Below, in pieces: positions 8,546 to 18,168 of a stretch of 64,000 nucleotides of DNA; the stretch's first letter is position 1, and each line of letters starts with the position of its first letter. The notes beneath the pieces are model-generated. The model made no database searches. It worked only from the letters and a program-made list of their open reading frames with translations, and was not told the DNA's origin. The stretch is from positions 5,518,001 through 5,582,000 of the forward strand of contig NZ_AP022601.1 of assembly GCF_010726765.1 (NCBI RefSeq), in the 5' to 3' direction. Source of the stretch: Mycobacterium gallinarum. Its GTDB lineage: Bacteria; Actinomycetota; Actinomycetes; Mycobacteriales; Mycobacteriaceae. Position numbers and translations under genes: made by a program.

Positions 8546-9954
8546 CCGGACCACGGCTGCCCGACGGGTTCGCCGTCCAGGTGGATCGCCGGGTGAAGGT
8601 CCTCGGCGAGGGGTCCGCGTTGCTCGGCGGATCGCCTACCCGGTTGCTGCGATTGGCGCCCGCGGCGCAGACGATGCTCACCGGCGGACGGCTCGAGGTG
8701 CACGACGCGGTCAGCGCACAGCTCGCGCGCACGCTGCTCGACGCGACAGTGGCGCATCCGCGGCCCGCGACCGGACCGTCGCATCGCGATGTCACAGTCG
8801 TTATTCCCGTGCGGGACAACATCTCTGGCCTTCGTCGCCTGGTCGCGGCTCTTCGTGGCATGCGAATCATCGTCGTCGACGACGGGTCGGCCACCCCGGT
8901 TCAGCAGGCCGACTTCGCCCAGATGTACAGCGATGTGCAGATCCTGCGACACGATCGCAGCAAGGGTCCCGCGGCCGCCCGCAACACCGGCATGGCGGCG
9001 TGCCACACCGACTACATCGCGTTCCTCGACTCCGACGTGGTGCCGCGGCGCGGGTGGCTCGAGGCGCTGCTCGGGCATTTCTGCGACCCCGCGGTGGCAC
9101 TCGTCGCACCGCGGATCATCGGCCTGCGCGAGCCGGAAAACCTGGTGGCCCGCTACGAAGCCGTGAGGTCCTCTCTTGACCTCGGTATGCGCGAAGCACC
9201 CGTCGTACCCTTCGGGACCGTCTCCTACGTGCCGAGCGCCGCGATCATCTGCCGAAGCACCGTGCTCAAGAATTTGGGCGGGTTCGACGAGACACTCAGG
9301 TCCGGCGAAGACGTCGACCTGTGCTGGAGGTTGATCGAGGCAGGAGCTCGGCTGCGCTACGAACCTGTCGCTCTGGTCGGCCACGACCATCGCACCCAAC
9401 TGCGAGAGTGGCTCTCGCGCAAGTCTTTCTACGGAGAATCCGCCGCACCGCTGTCGGTCCGGCACCCCGGGAAGACGGCACCGCTCGTCATCTCGGGGTG
9501 GACGCTGGTCGCGTGGATGCTGATGGCGATGGGCTCGGGTATCGGCTACCTCGCGTCGATGGTGGTCGCCACGATCACCGGGCGCCGTATCGCAAGGTCG
9601 CTGTCCACCGTGGAGACCGAACCCAAGGAAGTGGCCGTAGTGGCAGCCCACGGGTTGTGGTCCGCGGCGTTACAGCTGGCGTCGGCCATCTGCCGCCACT
9701 ACTGGCCCGTCGCGTTCGTCGCGGCACTGCTTTCGCGACGATGCCGTCAAGTGGTGTTGGTGGCGGCCATCGTCGATGGAGTGGTGGACTGGATCACCCG
9801 CAACGGCAACAGTGAGGACGAGACGAAACCCGTCGGTCTGCTCACCTACATCCTGCTCAAGCGGCTCGACGACATGGCGTACGGTGCGGGACTGTGGACC
9901 GGCGTCGTGCGTGAGCGTCATGTCGGCGCACTCAAGCCACAGATTCGGACCTGA
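8542..9954 (+). CDS. mftF: MftF, mycofactocin glycosyltransferase (GT2)
   Basis: A 470-residue family 2 glycosyltransferase that builds the beta-1,4-glucose chain on (pre)mycofactocin. The N-terminal ~85 residues are MftF-specific. The GT-A domain then runs from [10 protein letters not shown], with DDGSATPV, the DxD-type motif LDSDVVP, and the acceptor region [17 protein letters not shown]. Hydrophobic helices near residues 310-335 and 370-410 suggest membrane association. It is translationally coupled to mftE. Confidence 0.95.
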   Translation: MTGPRLPDGFAVQVDRRVKVLGEGSALLGGSPTRLLRLAPAAQTMLTGGRLEVHDAVSAQLARTLLDATVAHPRPATGPSHRDVTVVIPVRDNISGLRRLVAALRGMRIIVVDDGSATPVQQADFAQMYSDVQILRHDRSKGPAAARNTGMAACHTDYIAFLDSDVVPRRGWLEALLGHFCDPAVALVAPRIIGLREPENLVARYEAVRSSLDLGMREAPVVPFGTVSYVPSAAIICRSTVLKNLGGFDETLRSGEDVDLCWRLIEAGARLRYEPVALVGHDHRTQLREWLSRKSFYGESAAPLSVRHPGKTAPLVISGWTLVAWMLMAMGSGIGYLASMVVATITGRRIARSLSTVETEPKEVAVVAAHGLWSAALQLASAICRHYWPVAFVAALLSRRCRQVVLVAAIVDGVVDWITRNGNSEDETKPVGLLTYILLKRLDDMAYGAGLWTGVVRERHVGALKPQIRT

Positions 9955-9963
9955 AGCCCCGCC

Positions 9964-11394
9964 TTGCACTGCGATGTGTTGATCGTCGGCGCCGGAAGCG
10001 CCGGATCGGTATTAGCGGAACGACTTTCGGTTGACTCCAGTCGCCGCGTCACGGTCATCGAGGCCGGCCCCGGCCCATCCGACCCGTCCGTTCTGACACA
10101 GATCACCGACGGCCTGCGGTTGCCGATCGGCGCCGCCAGCTCGGTGGTGCGGCGCTATGCGACGACGCTGACCGACGATCCCGAGCGGCACGCACAGATC
10201 ATGAGGGGTGCGGTCGTCGGCGGATCGGGTGCGGTCAACGGCGGCTATTTCTGCCGTGGACTGCCGTCGGACTTCGACGGCTGGGGGTTGCCTGGATGGG
10301 CGTGGTCCGACGTGCTGCCACACTTCCTGGCCATCGAAACCGACCTCGACTTCGGTGGCCCGCTGCATGGTCGCGACGGTCCTATTCAGGTGCAGCGGGT
10401 CGCCGAATTCGACGGCTGTACCGCGACTTTCGTAGACGCTGCGGAAAGAGCAGGGTATCGGCGGGTGGACGATCTGAACGGGTCCGCGCCGGACGCCCCG
10501 CTGCCTTCGGGAGTCGGCCCGGTGCCGTTGAACATCAACGGCGGTACGCGGGTGGGTCCCGGTGGCGCCTTTCTCAAGCCCGCGATGGATCGCGCCGGTC
10601 TCACCGTGCTGACCGATACGAGGGCGACGCGCATCCGGATCGTCGACGGTCGTGCGGTGGGCGTGCACTGCGTCGGACCCGACGGACCAGTCGATGTGAC
10701 CGCCGACCGAATCGTGTTGTCGGCCGGTGCGATCGGATCCGCGCATCTGCTGATGCTGTCGGGTGTCGGCCCACGACAGACGCTGAGCGCCGCGGGAGTA
10801 CCCGTGGTGGCCGACCTCCCGGTGGGTGTTGCAACCGCAGACCATCCGGAGTGGGTGCTGCCGGTCGACTGGTCCGAGACGCACGGTCTACCACCACTGG
10901 AGGCGGTGCTGACGACCGATGACGGACTCGAAATCAGGCCGTATACCGCGGGTTTCGGTGCGATGGTGAGCGGTCGGCGCGACGACCCCGCCGACCACCC
11001 GCACATCGGGGTCGCCCTCATGCAACCAAGATCGCGGGGCAGGGTCCGGCTGGTGTCAGCGGATCCGGACGTCGGCCCCGTCATCGAGCACCGGTACGAC
11101 AGTGAGCCCGCGGACGTCGCGGCGCTGCGTGCCGGCGCCGAGCTGGCACGCGAACTCGCCGGTGCGCAGGCACAATCCGAGAAGACATCGTGGTCGACGT
11201 CGCAACATCTGTGCGGCACCGCGCGGATGGGACGCGACGACGACGCAACGGCGGTGGTCGACACCCGGTGCCGGGTGCGCGGCGTCGACGCCTTATGGGT
11301 GGTCGACGGCTCGGTGCTTCCCCGCATCACCAGCCGAGGCCCGCACGCCACCACCGTCATGCTCGGCCACCGGGCTGCCGAGTTCATCGTCTGA
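9964..11394 (+). CDS. mftG: MftG, GMC-family flavoprotein of the mycofactocin system
   Basis: A 476-residue GMC oxidoreductase reported to link reduced mycofactocin to the respiratory chain. It has an N-terminal FAD motif VLIVGAGSAGSVLAERL (residues ~5-21), GGSGAVNGGYFCRG as the GMC signature 1 region, SAGAIGSAHLLMLSGVGP as signature 2, and a C-terminal GMC_oxred domain with QHLCGTARMG and the final HATTVMLGHRAAEFIV. The start is TTG 9964 (an in-frame stop lies just upstream), giving MHCDVLIVGAG. Its 3' end overlaps the convergent MFS gene by about 100 bp. Confidence 0.93.
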   Translation: MHCDVLIVGAGSAGSVLAERLSVDSSRRVTVIEAGPGPSDPSVLTQITDGLRLPIGAASSVVRRYATTLTDDPERHAQIMRGAVVGGSGAVNGGYFCRGLPSDFDGWGLPGWAWSDVLPHFLAIETDLDFGGPLHGRDGPIQVQRVAEFDGCTATFVDAAERAGYRRVDDLNGSAPDAPLPSGVGPVPLNINGGTRVGPGGAFLKPAMDRAGLTVLTDTRATRIRIVDGRAVGVHCVGPDGPVDVTADRIVLSAGAIGSAHLLMLSGVGPRQTLSAAGVPVVADLPVGVATADHPEWVLPVDWSETHGLPPLEAVLTTDDGLEIRPYTAGFGAMVSGRRDDPADHPHIGVALMQPRSRGRVRLVSADPDVGPVIEHRYDSEPADVAALRAGAELARELAGAQAQSEKTSWSTSQHLCGTARMGRDDDATAVVDTRCRVRGVDALWVVDGSVLPRITSRGPHATTVMLGHRAAEFIV

Positions 11395-13002
11395 ATTGCC
11401 GGCACCGCCGGCGGCGCCTGAGGTCGACCAGCGCGCGGTGATCCGTTGCGCGAGCCGTGACTGCGTGCCGTCTCGGCCGGGGGCCCAGATCGCGACGAAC
11501 GCCGCGGCAAGCGCCAATACGATGGCAAGCACAAGCATTGCCAGGCTCATCGAGTCGATGAAAGCGGCCGTAGCCAGGTCCGCCAGGCGGTTGCCCTGCG
11601 GTCCCATCTCCTCGGCGATCGCCAGCGCATTGGCAAGGGACTCCAGGGCTCCCGTGCGTATCTGCTCGGGGAAGCCGGTCAGCGTCGGAGACAGTACGTA
11701 ACCGTACTGCGCCGCCAAAACAGAGCCGGCCACCGCGATTCCCACCGCCGCGCCGACCTCACGCGTGGTGTCGTTGACTGCCGATGCGACACCCTGCTTC
11801 TCGGTGGGCACCGCATTCATGATCGCCGAGGTGGTCGGCGCGACGCACAACCCGATGCCCGCACTCGTCACCAGCATCGGCCACATCAGATCGAGATAGG
11901 ACGATCCGGCGTCGAGATAGCGCATCAGGAAGAGCCCCACCCCGATGAGGAACAAGCCCATTGCGACGGCGGTCCGCAACCCGACCTTCGGCAGGTAAAG
12001 GTGCATCGTCGCGCCCAGTATCAGGATCGGCACCGCCAGGGGCGCGAGGGCGAACGCCGTCTGCAGCGGGCTGTAGCCGAGCACGAGTTGCAGGTACTGC
12101 ATCTCGATGAAGAAGAACCCGAAGTTGGCGAAGAACAGGATGGTGATGCCGATCGATCCGGTGGTGAAGTCGGGTCTGCCGAACAGGCGGACATCCAGCA
12201 GCGGATGGCGGCGTCGCAGTTCTACCACCGCGAACGCCACGGCCAGCGCGACACCGGCGGCCATACAGCCCCACACCACCGGATGGGTCCACCCGCGCAC
12301 CGGTGCTTCCACGACACCGAACACGAAAACCGCGACCGCCGAACCGATCAGCACTGCACCGATGCCGTCGATCGGGGTGGCGGTGTCGTCGCGCGACGAC
12401 CGAATGGTGAACGTGCAGACAATCAGCGCGAGAGCCGATGCGGTGAACGCGTAGAAGATCGATTGCCACGAGAAGAACTCCAGGAGCAGGCCGGTGCCCA
12501 TGAATCCGACGATCGCGCCCGAACTGGCGACCCCGGCCCAGATACCAACAGCCTTGTTGCGCTCAGCTTTTGGGAATGCCGCGGTCAACAGGGACAGGGT
12601 CGCGGGCATGATGAACGCCGCCCCGACCCCGGCGAGCGCACGGGAGAGGATGATCTGGACCGGACTGTCGAAGAACACCGGAGCGACCGACGCCACCGCG
12701 AAGATCGCCAGACCGGCCACCAGCGCACCCCGTCGCCCGTAGCGGTCGCCGATCGCGCCGGCGGGCAGTAGCAGGCAGGCAAGCACGAGGGTGTAGCCGT
12801 CCACGATCCACGTGAGTTGCGTCTGTGTCGCGGCGGTGTCCACCGCAAGGTCGGGCAACGCCGCGTTGAGCGCGACCATCGAGGAAATGACCAGCAGGAC
12901 GTCGAGGGATGCGACCGTGAGTAACCAGAAGCGCCCAAACCGGGACATGGTCGCCAGGTTCGCGTCGATAGTCTGGTCAGGCGGGGCGAGAGTGTCGACC
13001 AT
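11293..13002 (-). CDS. MFS drug-efflux transporter, DHA2 (14-TMS) family
   Basis: A 569-residue EmrB/QacA-type proton antiporter. It has roughly 14 hydrophobic segments, DHA2 motif C-like sequences near SGAIVGFMGTGLLLEFFSWQSIFY, and motif A GDRYGRRG after helix 2. Start ATG 13002 has an AAGGGAG ribosome-binding site; the longer upstream frame lacks similarity. The C-terminal ~60 residues are hydrophilic and overlap the 3' end of mftG on the opposite strand. It is divergent from a TetR gene with two operator-like palindromes in between, so it is probably induced by a substrate of that regulator. The substrate is unknown. Confidence 0.9.
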   Translation of the reverse strand: MVDTLAPPDQTIDANLATMSRFGRFWLLTVASLDVLLVISSMVALNAALPDLAVDTAATQTQLTWIVDGYTLVLACLLLPAGAIGDRYGRRGALVAGLAIFAVASVAPVFFDSPVQIILSRALAGVGAAFIMPATLSLLTAAFPKAERNKAVGIWAGVASSGAIVGFMGTGLLLEFFSWQSIFYAFTASALALIVCTFTIRSSRDDTATPIDGIGAVLIGSAVAVFVFGVVEAPVRGWTHPVVWGCMAAGVALAVAFAVVELRRRHPLLDVRLFGRPDFTTGSIGITILFFANFGFFFIEMQYLQLVLGYSPLQTAFALAPLAVPILILGATMHLYLPKVGLRTAVAMGLFLIGVGLFLMRYLDAGSSYLDLMWPMLVTSAGIGLCVAPTTSAIMNAVPTEKQGVASAVNDTTREVGAAVGIAVAGSVLAAQYGYVLSPTLTGFPEQIRTGALESLANALAIAEEMGPQGNRLADLATAAFIDSMSLAMLVLAIVLALAAAFVAIWAPGRDGTQSRLAQRITARWSTSGAAGGAGNSDDELGSPVAEHDGGGVRASAGDAGKHRAVDHP

Positions 13003-13032
13003 GGATCGCGCTCCCTTCCAAAGGATAGATTT

Positions 13033-13068
13033 GAGACTAACAGTCTCGTAGCAAGACCGACAGTCTTG
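13033..13068. promoter_or_regulatory. Paired TetR operators between MFS and TetR genes
   Basis: Two inverted repeats sit in tandem: GAGACT-AAC-AGTCTC (13033-13047) and CAAGAC-CGACA-GTCTTG (13052-13068). Their centres (13040 and 13060) are 20 bp apart, two helical turns, as expected for cooperative binding of two TetR dimers on the same DNA face. Confidence 0.7.
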
Positions 13069-13094
13069 TTCCCACGGAGGAGGTGGCGTAAACG

Positions 13095-13724
13095 GTGACC
13101 GACCCCCCGCGCGGGGACCTACCGCACACAGACCCGCGGCCGGCCCGCTCTCGGGCTCGATTGCTCGAGGCGGCGGCCGCACTGCTGCGTACGGGCGGTC
13201 CGAGTGCTGTGACGATCGACGCGGTCACCCGCAGCGCGAACGTGGCCAGGGCCACGCTCTATCGCCATTTCCCCAGCGCCAACGATCTGGTGGGCGCGGC
13301 CTTCATGAGCCTGTTGGAGCCGGCGCCGATGCCGCCGACCGAAGGCCGCCTGCGCGAGCAGTTGCTCGTGGTAGTGGAGGGCTGGATCGAAGCGATCGTC
13401 GAGGTGCCCATCATGCTCACCGCCCTGACATGGCTGGCGTCAGGACCCGACGCCGGCGACTACTCCGAGGTGCGCCAAGCGGATTCGGACCCCGTAGGCC
13501 CGTTACGGGCCCGCATCATCCAGCTGTACTCCGCGCCCTTCGACGCCATCTTCGACAGCCCGCAGGCAGCCGCTGAGATCGAGGTGCCCGACCGCATTCA
13601 GGCGATCGCGCTGCTGATCGGTCCGCTGATTCTCGGAAAGCTCAGCACCGTAGCCGATTTCGACTATCACGGGTGTGCCGCGGCCGCTGTCGACGGATTT
13701 CTCGCCACCCACGCCAGAAAGTAG
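13095..13724 (+). CDS. TetR-family repressor of the divergent efflux gene
   Basis: A 209-residue protein with an N-terminal HTH (residues ~20-65: RARLLEAAAALLRTGGPSAVTIDAVTRSANVARATLYRHFPSANDLVGAAF) and a helical C-terminal ligand domain. Start GTG 13095 follows GGAGGAGGTGG at 13077-13087. Control of the divergent DHA2 pump is inferred from the shared intergenic palindromes. Its stop lies 4 nt from the convergent P450 stop, leaving no room for a separate terminator. Confidence 0.9.
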   Translation: MTDPPRGDLPHTDPRPARSRARLLEAAAALLRTGGPSAVTIDAVTRSANVARATLYRHFPSANDLVGAAFMSLLEPAPMPPTEGRLREQLLVVVEGWIEAIVEVPIMLTALTWLASGPDAGDYSEVRQADSDPVGPLRARIIQLYSAPFDAIFDSPQAAAEIEVPDRIQAIALLIGPLILGKLSTVADFDYHGCAAAAVDGFLATHARK

Positions 13725-13728
13725 GCGC

Positions 13729-14982
13729 TCAGCGCAGGGAGTACCGGATCGGCAGATGCTTGAGCCCGCCGACGAACGTGGTCGCCGCCAACTCCGGCTC
13801 GCCCGCGAGTTCAATGGACTCGAGCCGCGGGATCAATTCGGTGAACAGGCTGTTCATCTCCATGCGTGCGAGCGCGGCCCCAAGGCAGAAATGCACGCCG
13901 TATCCGAATGCGACGTGCTTGTTCGGGTCGCGGCCGACGTCGAATTTGAAGGGCTCGTCGAAGACCTCCTCGTCCCGGTTGCCGGAAACATAGGCCAGGT
14001 AGACGGATTCGCCCTTGGCGATGGGAACGCCGCGGATCTCGGTGTCCTTGGCGGCGGTGCGCATGAACTCTTTGACCGGCGTCGTCCAGCGGATCATCTC
14101 CTCGACCGCGGTGCCCATCAGTCCGGGATCGTTGCGCAGACGCTCCAGCTGGTCGGGGTTTTCGATCAGCGCGAGCAACCCACCGGAAATCGCGTCCTTG
14201 GTGGTGTCGTGGCCCGCACTCGCGACGATCACGTAGTAGGAGGCGGTGTCGACCTCGGAGAGCGGTTCGCCGTCGATGCGGCCGTTGGCGATCGCCGATG
14301 CCAGGTCGTCGGTGGGATTCTCGCGACGCGACGCGGTCAACTCTGCGAAGTACGTGAAGAAGTCGATCAGGATCGCCAGCTGCTCTTCCGGGGTCTTACC
14401 GCGCTGGTTGTATTCCTCGTCGTCGCCGCCGAACAGCTCCTGGGTGAGCTGGTGCATGCGCGGGAAGTCTTCTTCGGGCAGGCCGAGCAGCGACATGATG
14501 ACGTACAGCGGAAAGTTGACCGCGATCTCCGTGACGAAGTCGCATTCCGGGCCGATGTCGCGCATCTTGTCGACGTAGCGCTTCGCCAGCGCGTCGACGT
14601 TCACCTTGAGATCGCGCATTGCCTTGGGGCGGAACCAGTCCGCGCCGATCGCTCGGACCTTGCGGTGGTGCGGATCGTCCATGTGGATCAGGGTGCGCAG
14701 CCCCGTTCCCGCTTCGAGTTGCTGCTTACCCAAATCGTCGGCCGCGGCGGTGGCCAGCAGCGGCCGCGGTTCGGACAGGAAGAGGTTGTTGTCCCGTTCG
14801 ATGGCCATGATGTCGGCGTGCTTGGTGATCGCCCAGAACGGCCGGTAGGGAGCTTTGTCGACCCATGCCACCGGGTTGTTCGCCCGCAGATGGGTCAGAG
14901 CCGCGTGCAGCCGAGCGTCGTCGGCATACGCCGTCGGGTCGGCGAAAACTTGCGCGGCATCGTCCATCGTCGGCGTGCTCAT
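13729..14982 (-). CDS. Cytochrome P450
   Basis: A 417-residue soluble bacterial class P450. The I-helix oxygen-activation motif is AGHDTT (residues 256-261), the K-helix ExxR is E295-R298, and the heme loop FGYGVHFCLG carries the proximal Cys366. Sequence around MDDPHHRKVRAIGADWFRPKA fits mycobacterial P450s acting on hydrophobic lipids or steroids, but I cannot assign a CYP family. ATG 14982 is preceded by AGGAGCCC on the minus strand. It is divergent from a lipoprotein esterase with a strong palindrome in between; no ferredoxin gene is adjacent. Confidence 0.93.
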   Translation of the reverse strand: MSTPTMDDAAQVFADPTAYADDARLHAALTHLRANNPVAWVDKAPYRPFWAITKHADIMAIERDNNLFLSEPRPLLATAAADDLGKQQLEAGTGLRTLIHMDDPHHRKVRAIGADWFRPKAMRDLKVNVDALAKRYVDKMRDIGPECDFVTEIAVNFPLYVIMSLLGLPEEDFPRMHQLTQELFGGDDEEYNQRGKTPEEQLAILIDFFTYFAELTASRRENPTDDLASAIANGRIDGEPLSEVDTASYYVIVASAGHDTTKDAISGGLLALIENPDQLERLRNDPGLMGTAVEEMIRWTTPVKEFMRTAAKDTEIRGVPIAKGESVYLAYVSGNRDEEVFDEPFKFDVGRDPNKHVAFGYGVHFCLGAALARMEMNSLFTELIPRLESIELAGEPELAATTFVGGLKHLPIRYSLR

Positions 14983-15010
14983 ACGGGCTCCTCATTTCCG
15001 GGGCAGAACG

Positions 15011-15032
15011 GAACTTGACGGGTGTCAAGTTC
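15011..15032. promoter_or_regulatory. Operator-like palindrome between P450 and esterase genes
   Basis: Perfect 9-bp inverted repeat GAACTTGAC (15011-15019) / GTCAAGTTC (15024-15032) with a 4-bp centre, 28 bp upstream of the P450 start. It has the size and symmetry of a TetR-family operator. The cognate regulator is unknown; the nearby TetR's own sites look different. Confidence 0.6.
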
Positions 15033-15092
15033 GAAGTCTATGTGACGGAGGCCACGCAAGGGAAGAGTGGTCCCTCAGTAGTGTTGGGACCG

Positions 15093-16679
15093 ATGTCTGT
15101 TGCAAAGGTCCGCCGTCGAGGCCTCGTCATCGCGGGGGTCTTGATCGTCGTGGCCGCGCTCGCGGGGTGCTCACTCGGCCAATCGGCCACCATCGACGTA
15201 CCGGACGATCCGGGGGTGGTGCAGACGCAGTCAGGTGCGCTGCGCGGGCTGGTTTCCGAGGACCACCGCCTTTTCGCCGGAATTCCTTATGCCGCACCAC
15301 CGGTGGGGGCATTGCGGTGGCAACCGCCCGCGCCAGCGGCCGGATGGACCGGGTTCCTTGATGCCACCCGACCCGGCCCGCGATGCATTCAAGACGTCAG
15401 CAATGACGTCGACCAACGCGAAACCAGCGAAGACTGCCTGACTCTCAATGTGTGGACGCCACCACCGTCGGGGGAGAAGCGGCCGGTGATGGTATGGATT
15501 CACGGCGGCAGCTTCATCAACGGCAGCGGCGAGGTCTACGACTCGCGCCGGCTGGCGAGCCGCGGTGACGTCATCGTCGTCACGATCAACTACCGGTTGG
15601 GGACGCTCGGCTTCCTCGCGCACCCGGCACTCGGCCCGGCCGGCGATGTCGGCAACTACGGCCTGGCCGACCAGCAGGCCGCGCTGCGGTGGGTGCACGA
15701 CAACATCGCCGAATTCGGAGGCGATCCGGACAAGGTGACGATAGCGGGGGAGTCGGCCGGGGGGATGTCGGTGTGCAACCACCTCGTTGCACCCGCCTCG
15801 GCAGGACTTTTCAGTGCCGCGATCATCCAAAGTGGGCCGTGTCAGGCGCAATACGACCTGTCCGCCGCGGAGCGGACCAGCGAGCAGTACGCCGCGGAGG
15901 TGGGTTGCGGCGATAGGGTCGCCGCGGCGGCATGTCTTCGCGCGCTACCGGCCGAGCGGCTGCAGCGGCCAGTGCTCTACGGACGAATCGGCAGCGAACG
16001 CTTGAGCGGACCCGTGACGGGAACCAAGATTCTGCCGGTCGATCCGATGAACGGTGCAGCGCAGGGGCGGGCGGCCAAGGTGCCGGTGATGATCGGGACG
16101 ACAGCCGACGAGTACACCCTGTTCACCGCGTTGCAGTACATCCGCGGGCGCGCGTTCGGCGCGACCGATTATCTCGGGCTGCTTTCGGAGGCATACGGCG
16201 ACGCCAATGCCGGGGTCGTCGCGCAGCAGTATCCGCCGGAGCAGTTCGGCGGCAGTGTGCCGCTGGCATATTCGGCCGCGGTGACCGACGGCACCTTCGC
16301 CTGTGTGGCAGACCGTCTCGCGGACTCGTTGTCATCAGAAGAGCCGGTGTACTTCTCCGAATTCGACGACCCTGGTGCGCCGGCACCGGAGCCGTTGCGG
16401 GCGGCGCCGTTCCCCGTCGGCGCCGGGCATTCGCTGGAATTGCGGTACCTCTTCGACGTGGGCGGAGCGCCGGCGCTCAATCCCGAACAACAGCGGCTGT
16501 CCGACGAGATGATCGGCTACTGGAGTGAATTCATATCCTCGGGTTCACCAGGCTCCGGGTGGCCGTCGCTAGATGGACCCGCGGGCCAGCGAATGTCGTT
16601 GCAGCCCCGAGGGAATCGTCTGATCAGCGACTTCGGCCAGGTGCACAAGTGTCCGTTCTGGGCGGGTCTGCGGGGCTGA
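15093..16679 (+). CDS. Secreted lipoprotein carboxylesterase (type B)
   Basis: A 528-residue alpha/beta hydrolase of the carboxylesterase B family. A signal peptide ends in lipobox LAGC with lipidated Cys26. The oxyanion loop is WIHGGSF (~135-141), and the nucleophile elbow GESAGG carries Ser221. C-terminal acid/base residues are expected around EYTLF and GAGHSLEL. Start ATG 15093 precedes the signal peptide. It is probably anchored to the outer leaflet of the plasma membrane and hydrolyses ester substrates. It is divergent from the P450 gene, suggesting co-regulation. Confidence 0.88.
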   Translation: MSVAKVRRRGLVIAGVLIVVAALAGCSLGQSATIDVPDDPGVVQTQSGALRGLVSEDHRLFAGIPYAAPPVGALRWQPPAPAAGWTGFLDATRPGPRCIQDVSNDVDQRETSEDCLTLNVWTPPPSGEKRPVMVWIHGGSFINGSGEVYDSRRLASRGDVIVVTINYRLGTLGFLAHPALGPAGDVGNYGLADQQAALRWVHDNIAEFGGDPDKVTIAGESAGGMSVCNHLVAPASAGLFSAAIIQSGPCQAQYDLSAAERTSEQYAAEVGCGDRVAAAACLRALPAERLQRPVLYGRIGSERLSGPVTGTKILPVDPMNGAAQGRAAKVPVMIGTTADEYTLFTALQYIRGRAFGATDYLGLLSEAYGDANAGVVAQQYPPEQFGGSVPLAYSAAVTDGTFACVADRLADSLSSEEPVYFSEFDDPGAPAPEPLRAAPFPVGAGHSLELRYLFDVGGAPALNPEQQRLSDEMIGYWSEFISSGSPGSGWPSLDGPAGQRMSLQPRGNRLISDFGQVHKCPFWAGLRG

Positions 16680-16786
16680 GCGTTCCGCCCCGCGACGGGG
16701 CGTCGAGTAACCGTTTGCTTCATCGCCGCAGGGGGAAGTCTGCACCCGTCGATCGGAGCACACCGGTCGCGGCCGAGGGGGCGAAT

Positions 16787-18160
16787 GTGGCACGTTTGGA
16801 TCGGGTCAGCGGGTACGACGCGTTTTTCCTCGAGCTGGAGTCGGACACGCAGCCGGTGAACGTCTGCTGTCTGCTCGAGCTGGATACGTCGAGCACTGGT
16901 GGCTATCGGTACGACGGACTCGTCGACGCGCTGGATGCCCGCGTCGCGGCGGCTCCCGACTTCCGTCTCAAACTGGCTGACAGCCAACTGAATCCAGCCA
17001 ACCCGGTATGGGTCGAAGATCAGGATTTCCGGCTCGATCGCCATGTTCATCGCATCGGACTTCCGCGCCCGGGCGGGCGATCCGAGCTGGCGGAGATCTG
17101 CGGACACATCGCCGCGCTACCGCTGGACCGTTCACGTCCGTTGTGGGAAATGTGGGTGATCGAGGGACCCGAAGAGGCTGATTCGGTCTCGGTGATGATG
17201 AAGTCTCACCACGCGGCGGTCGACGGTGTCGGGGGTGCGGATCTCCTGATGCAGCTGTGTGGTCTCGACAGCGGTGTGCCCGTGGCCGAGAAGGTGAGTG
17301 GACCGCCCGCCACCGGGCGAATTGAGATGGCGACCGCAGGAATCGCCGACGTGGTCCGCAGACCGTGGCGGCTGGTGACCGCGGTTCCCGACACCGCACG
17401 GACGGTGGTCCACACAGTGCAGCGCGCGGTCAGCGGCGAGGCGATGGCACCGCCGTTCGCGGCTCCGTCCACCGTCTTCAACGCACCGTTCACCAACCGG
17501 CGAAACGTCGCCTTCACTCAGGTCGAGCTGGCGGACGTGAAGAAGGTCAAGGAGAAATTCGGGATCACCGTCAACGACGTGGTGGTCGCGATGACCTCTG
17601 GGGCGCTGCGCCGGTTTCTTCTCGATCGTGACGAGCTTCCCGAGCAGCCGATGGTTGCGACCGTGCCGATGTCTACGCGGGACAAATCAAACCGTCCCGG
17701 GCGGAACCACACGATGTGGATGTTCTGTCGGCTTGCGACGGATATCGAGGACGTCGCCGAGCGGCTGGAGACCATCTGCGGCAACATCTCTCACGCGAAA
17801 GGCCATGGCAATGAGATGGCGCCGACGCTCATCCAGGATTGGACTGAATTTCTCGGCAAGTCAGTCTTGAACGCCGTGGTTCGGTTGGCCCGCAACATTC
17901 CGCTGCCGGACCGGCCGATACACAATCTCGTGCTGTCGAATGTGCCGGGACCGCAGCATCCGCTCTACTTTTTGGGCTGCGCGATCAGGGCGCAATATCC
18001 GTTTGGGCCCATCGTGATCGGCGCGGGCCTGAACGTCACGGTGATGTCGCTGAACGGACGGCTGGGTATCGGCGTGATCTCATGTCCCGATCTGGTCGCG
18101 GACGTCTGGGATCTCGCTGATGCCTTTCCCGTGGCGCTGGAAGAACTCCTGCAGATCTAG
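16787..18160 (+). CDS. Wax ester synthase/diacylglycerol acyltransferase (WS/DGAT)
   Basis: A 457-residue member of the mycobacterial triacylglycerol synthase family, which uses acyl-CoA to esterify diacylglycerol or alcohols. The catalytic HHxxxDG motif is HHAAVDG (His141-Gly147). A C-terminal DUF1298 half contains NLVLSNVPGPQHPLYFLG and GPIVIGAGLNVTVMSLNGRLGIGV. Start GTG 16787 follows GAGGGGGCG, and the N terminus LDRVSGYDAFFLELES matches the family. Its stop is convergent with the DUF4442 gene 8 nt away. It may be involved in storage-lipid formation; which family member it is cannot be told. Confidence 0.92.
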   Translation: MARLDRVSGYDAFFLELESDTQPVNVCCLLELDTSSTGGYRYDGLVDALDARVAAAPDFRLKLADSQLNPANPVWVEDQDFRLDRHVHRIGLPRPGGRSELAEICGHIAALPLDRSRPLWEMWVIEGPEEADSVSVMMKSHHAAVDGVGGADLLMQLCGLDSGVPVAEKVSGPPATGRIEMATAGIADVVRRPWRLVTAVPDTARTVVHTVQRAVSGEAMAPPFAAPSTVFNAPFTNRRNVAFTQVELADVKKVKEKFGITVNDVVVAMTSGALRRFLLDRDELPEQPMVATVPMSTRDKSNRPGRNHTMWMFCRLATDIEDVAERLETICGNISHAKGHGNEMAPTLIQDWTEFLGKSVLNAVVRLARNIPLPDRPIHNLVLSNVPGPQHPLYFLGCAIRAQYPFGPIVIGAGLNVTVMSLNGRLGIGVISCPDLVADVWDLADAFPVALEELLQI

Positions 18161-18168
18161 GTGTCCTG

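Noticed and set aside
8389..9651. 420-residue minus-strand open frame opposite mftE/mftF
   Set aside because: Antisense to two well-supported genes, with shadow-type composition and no motif.
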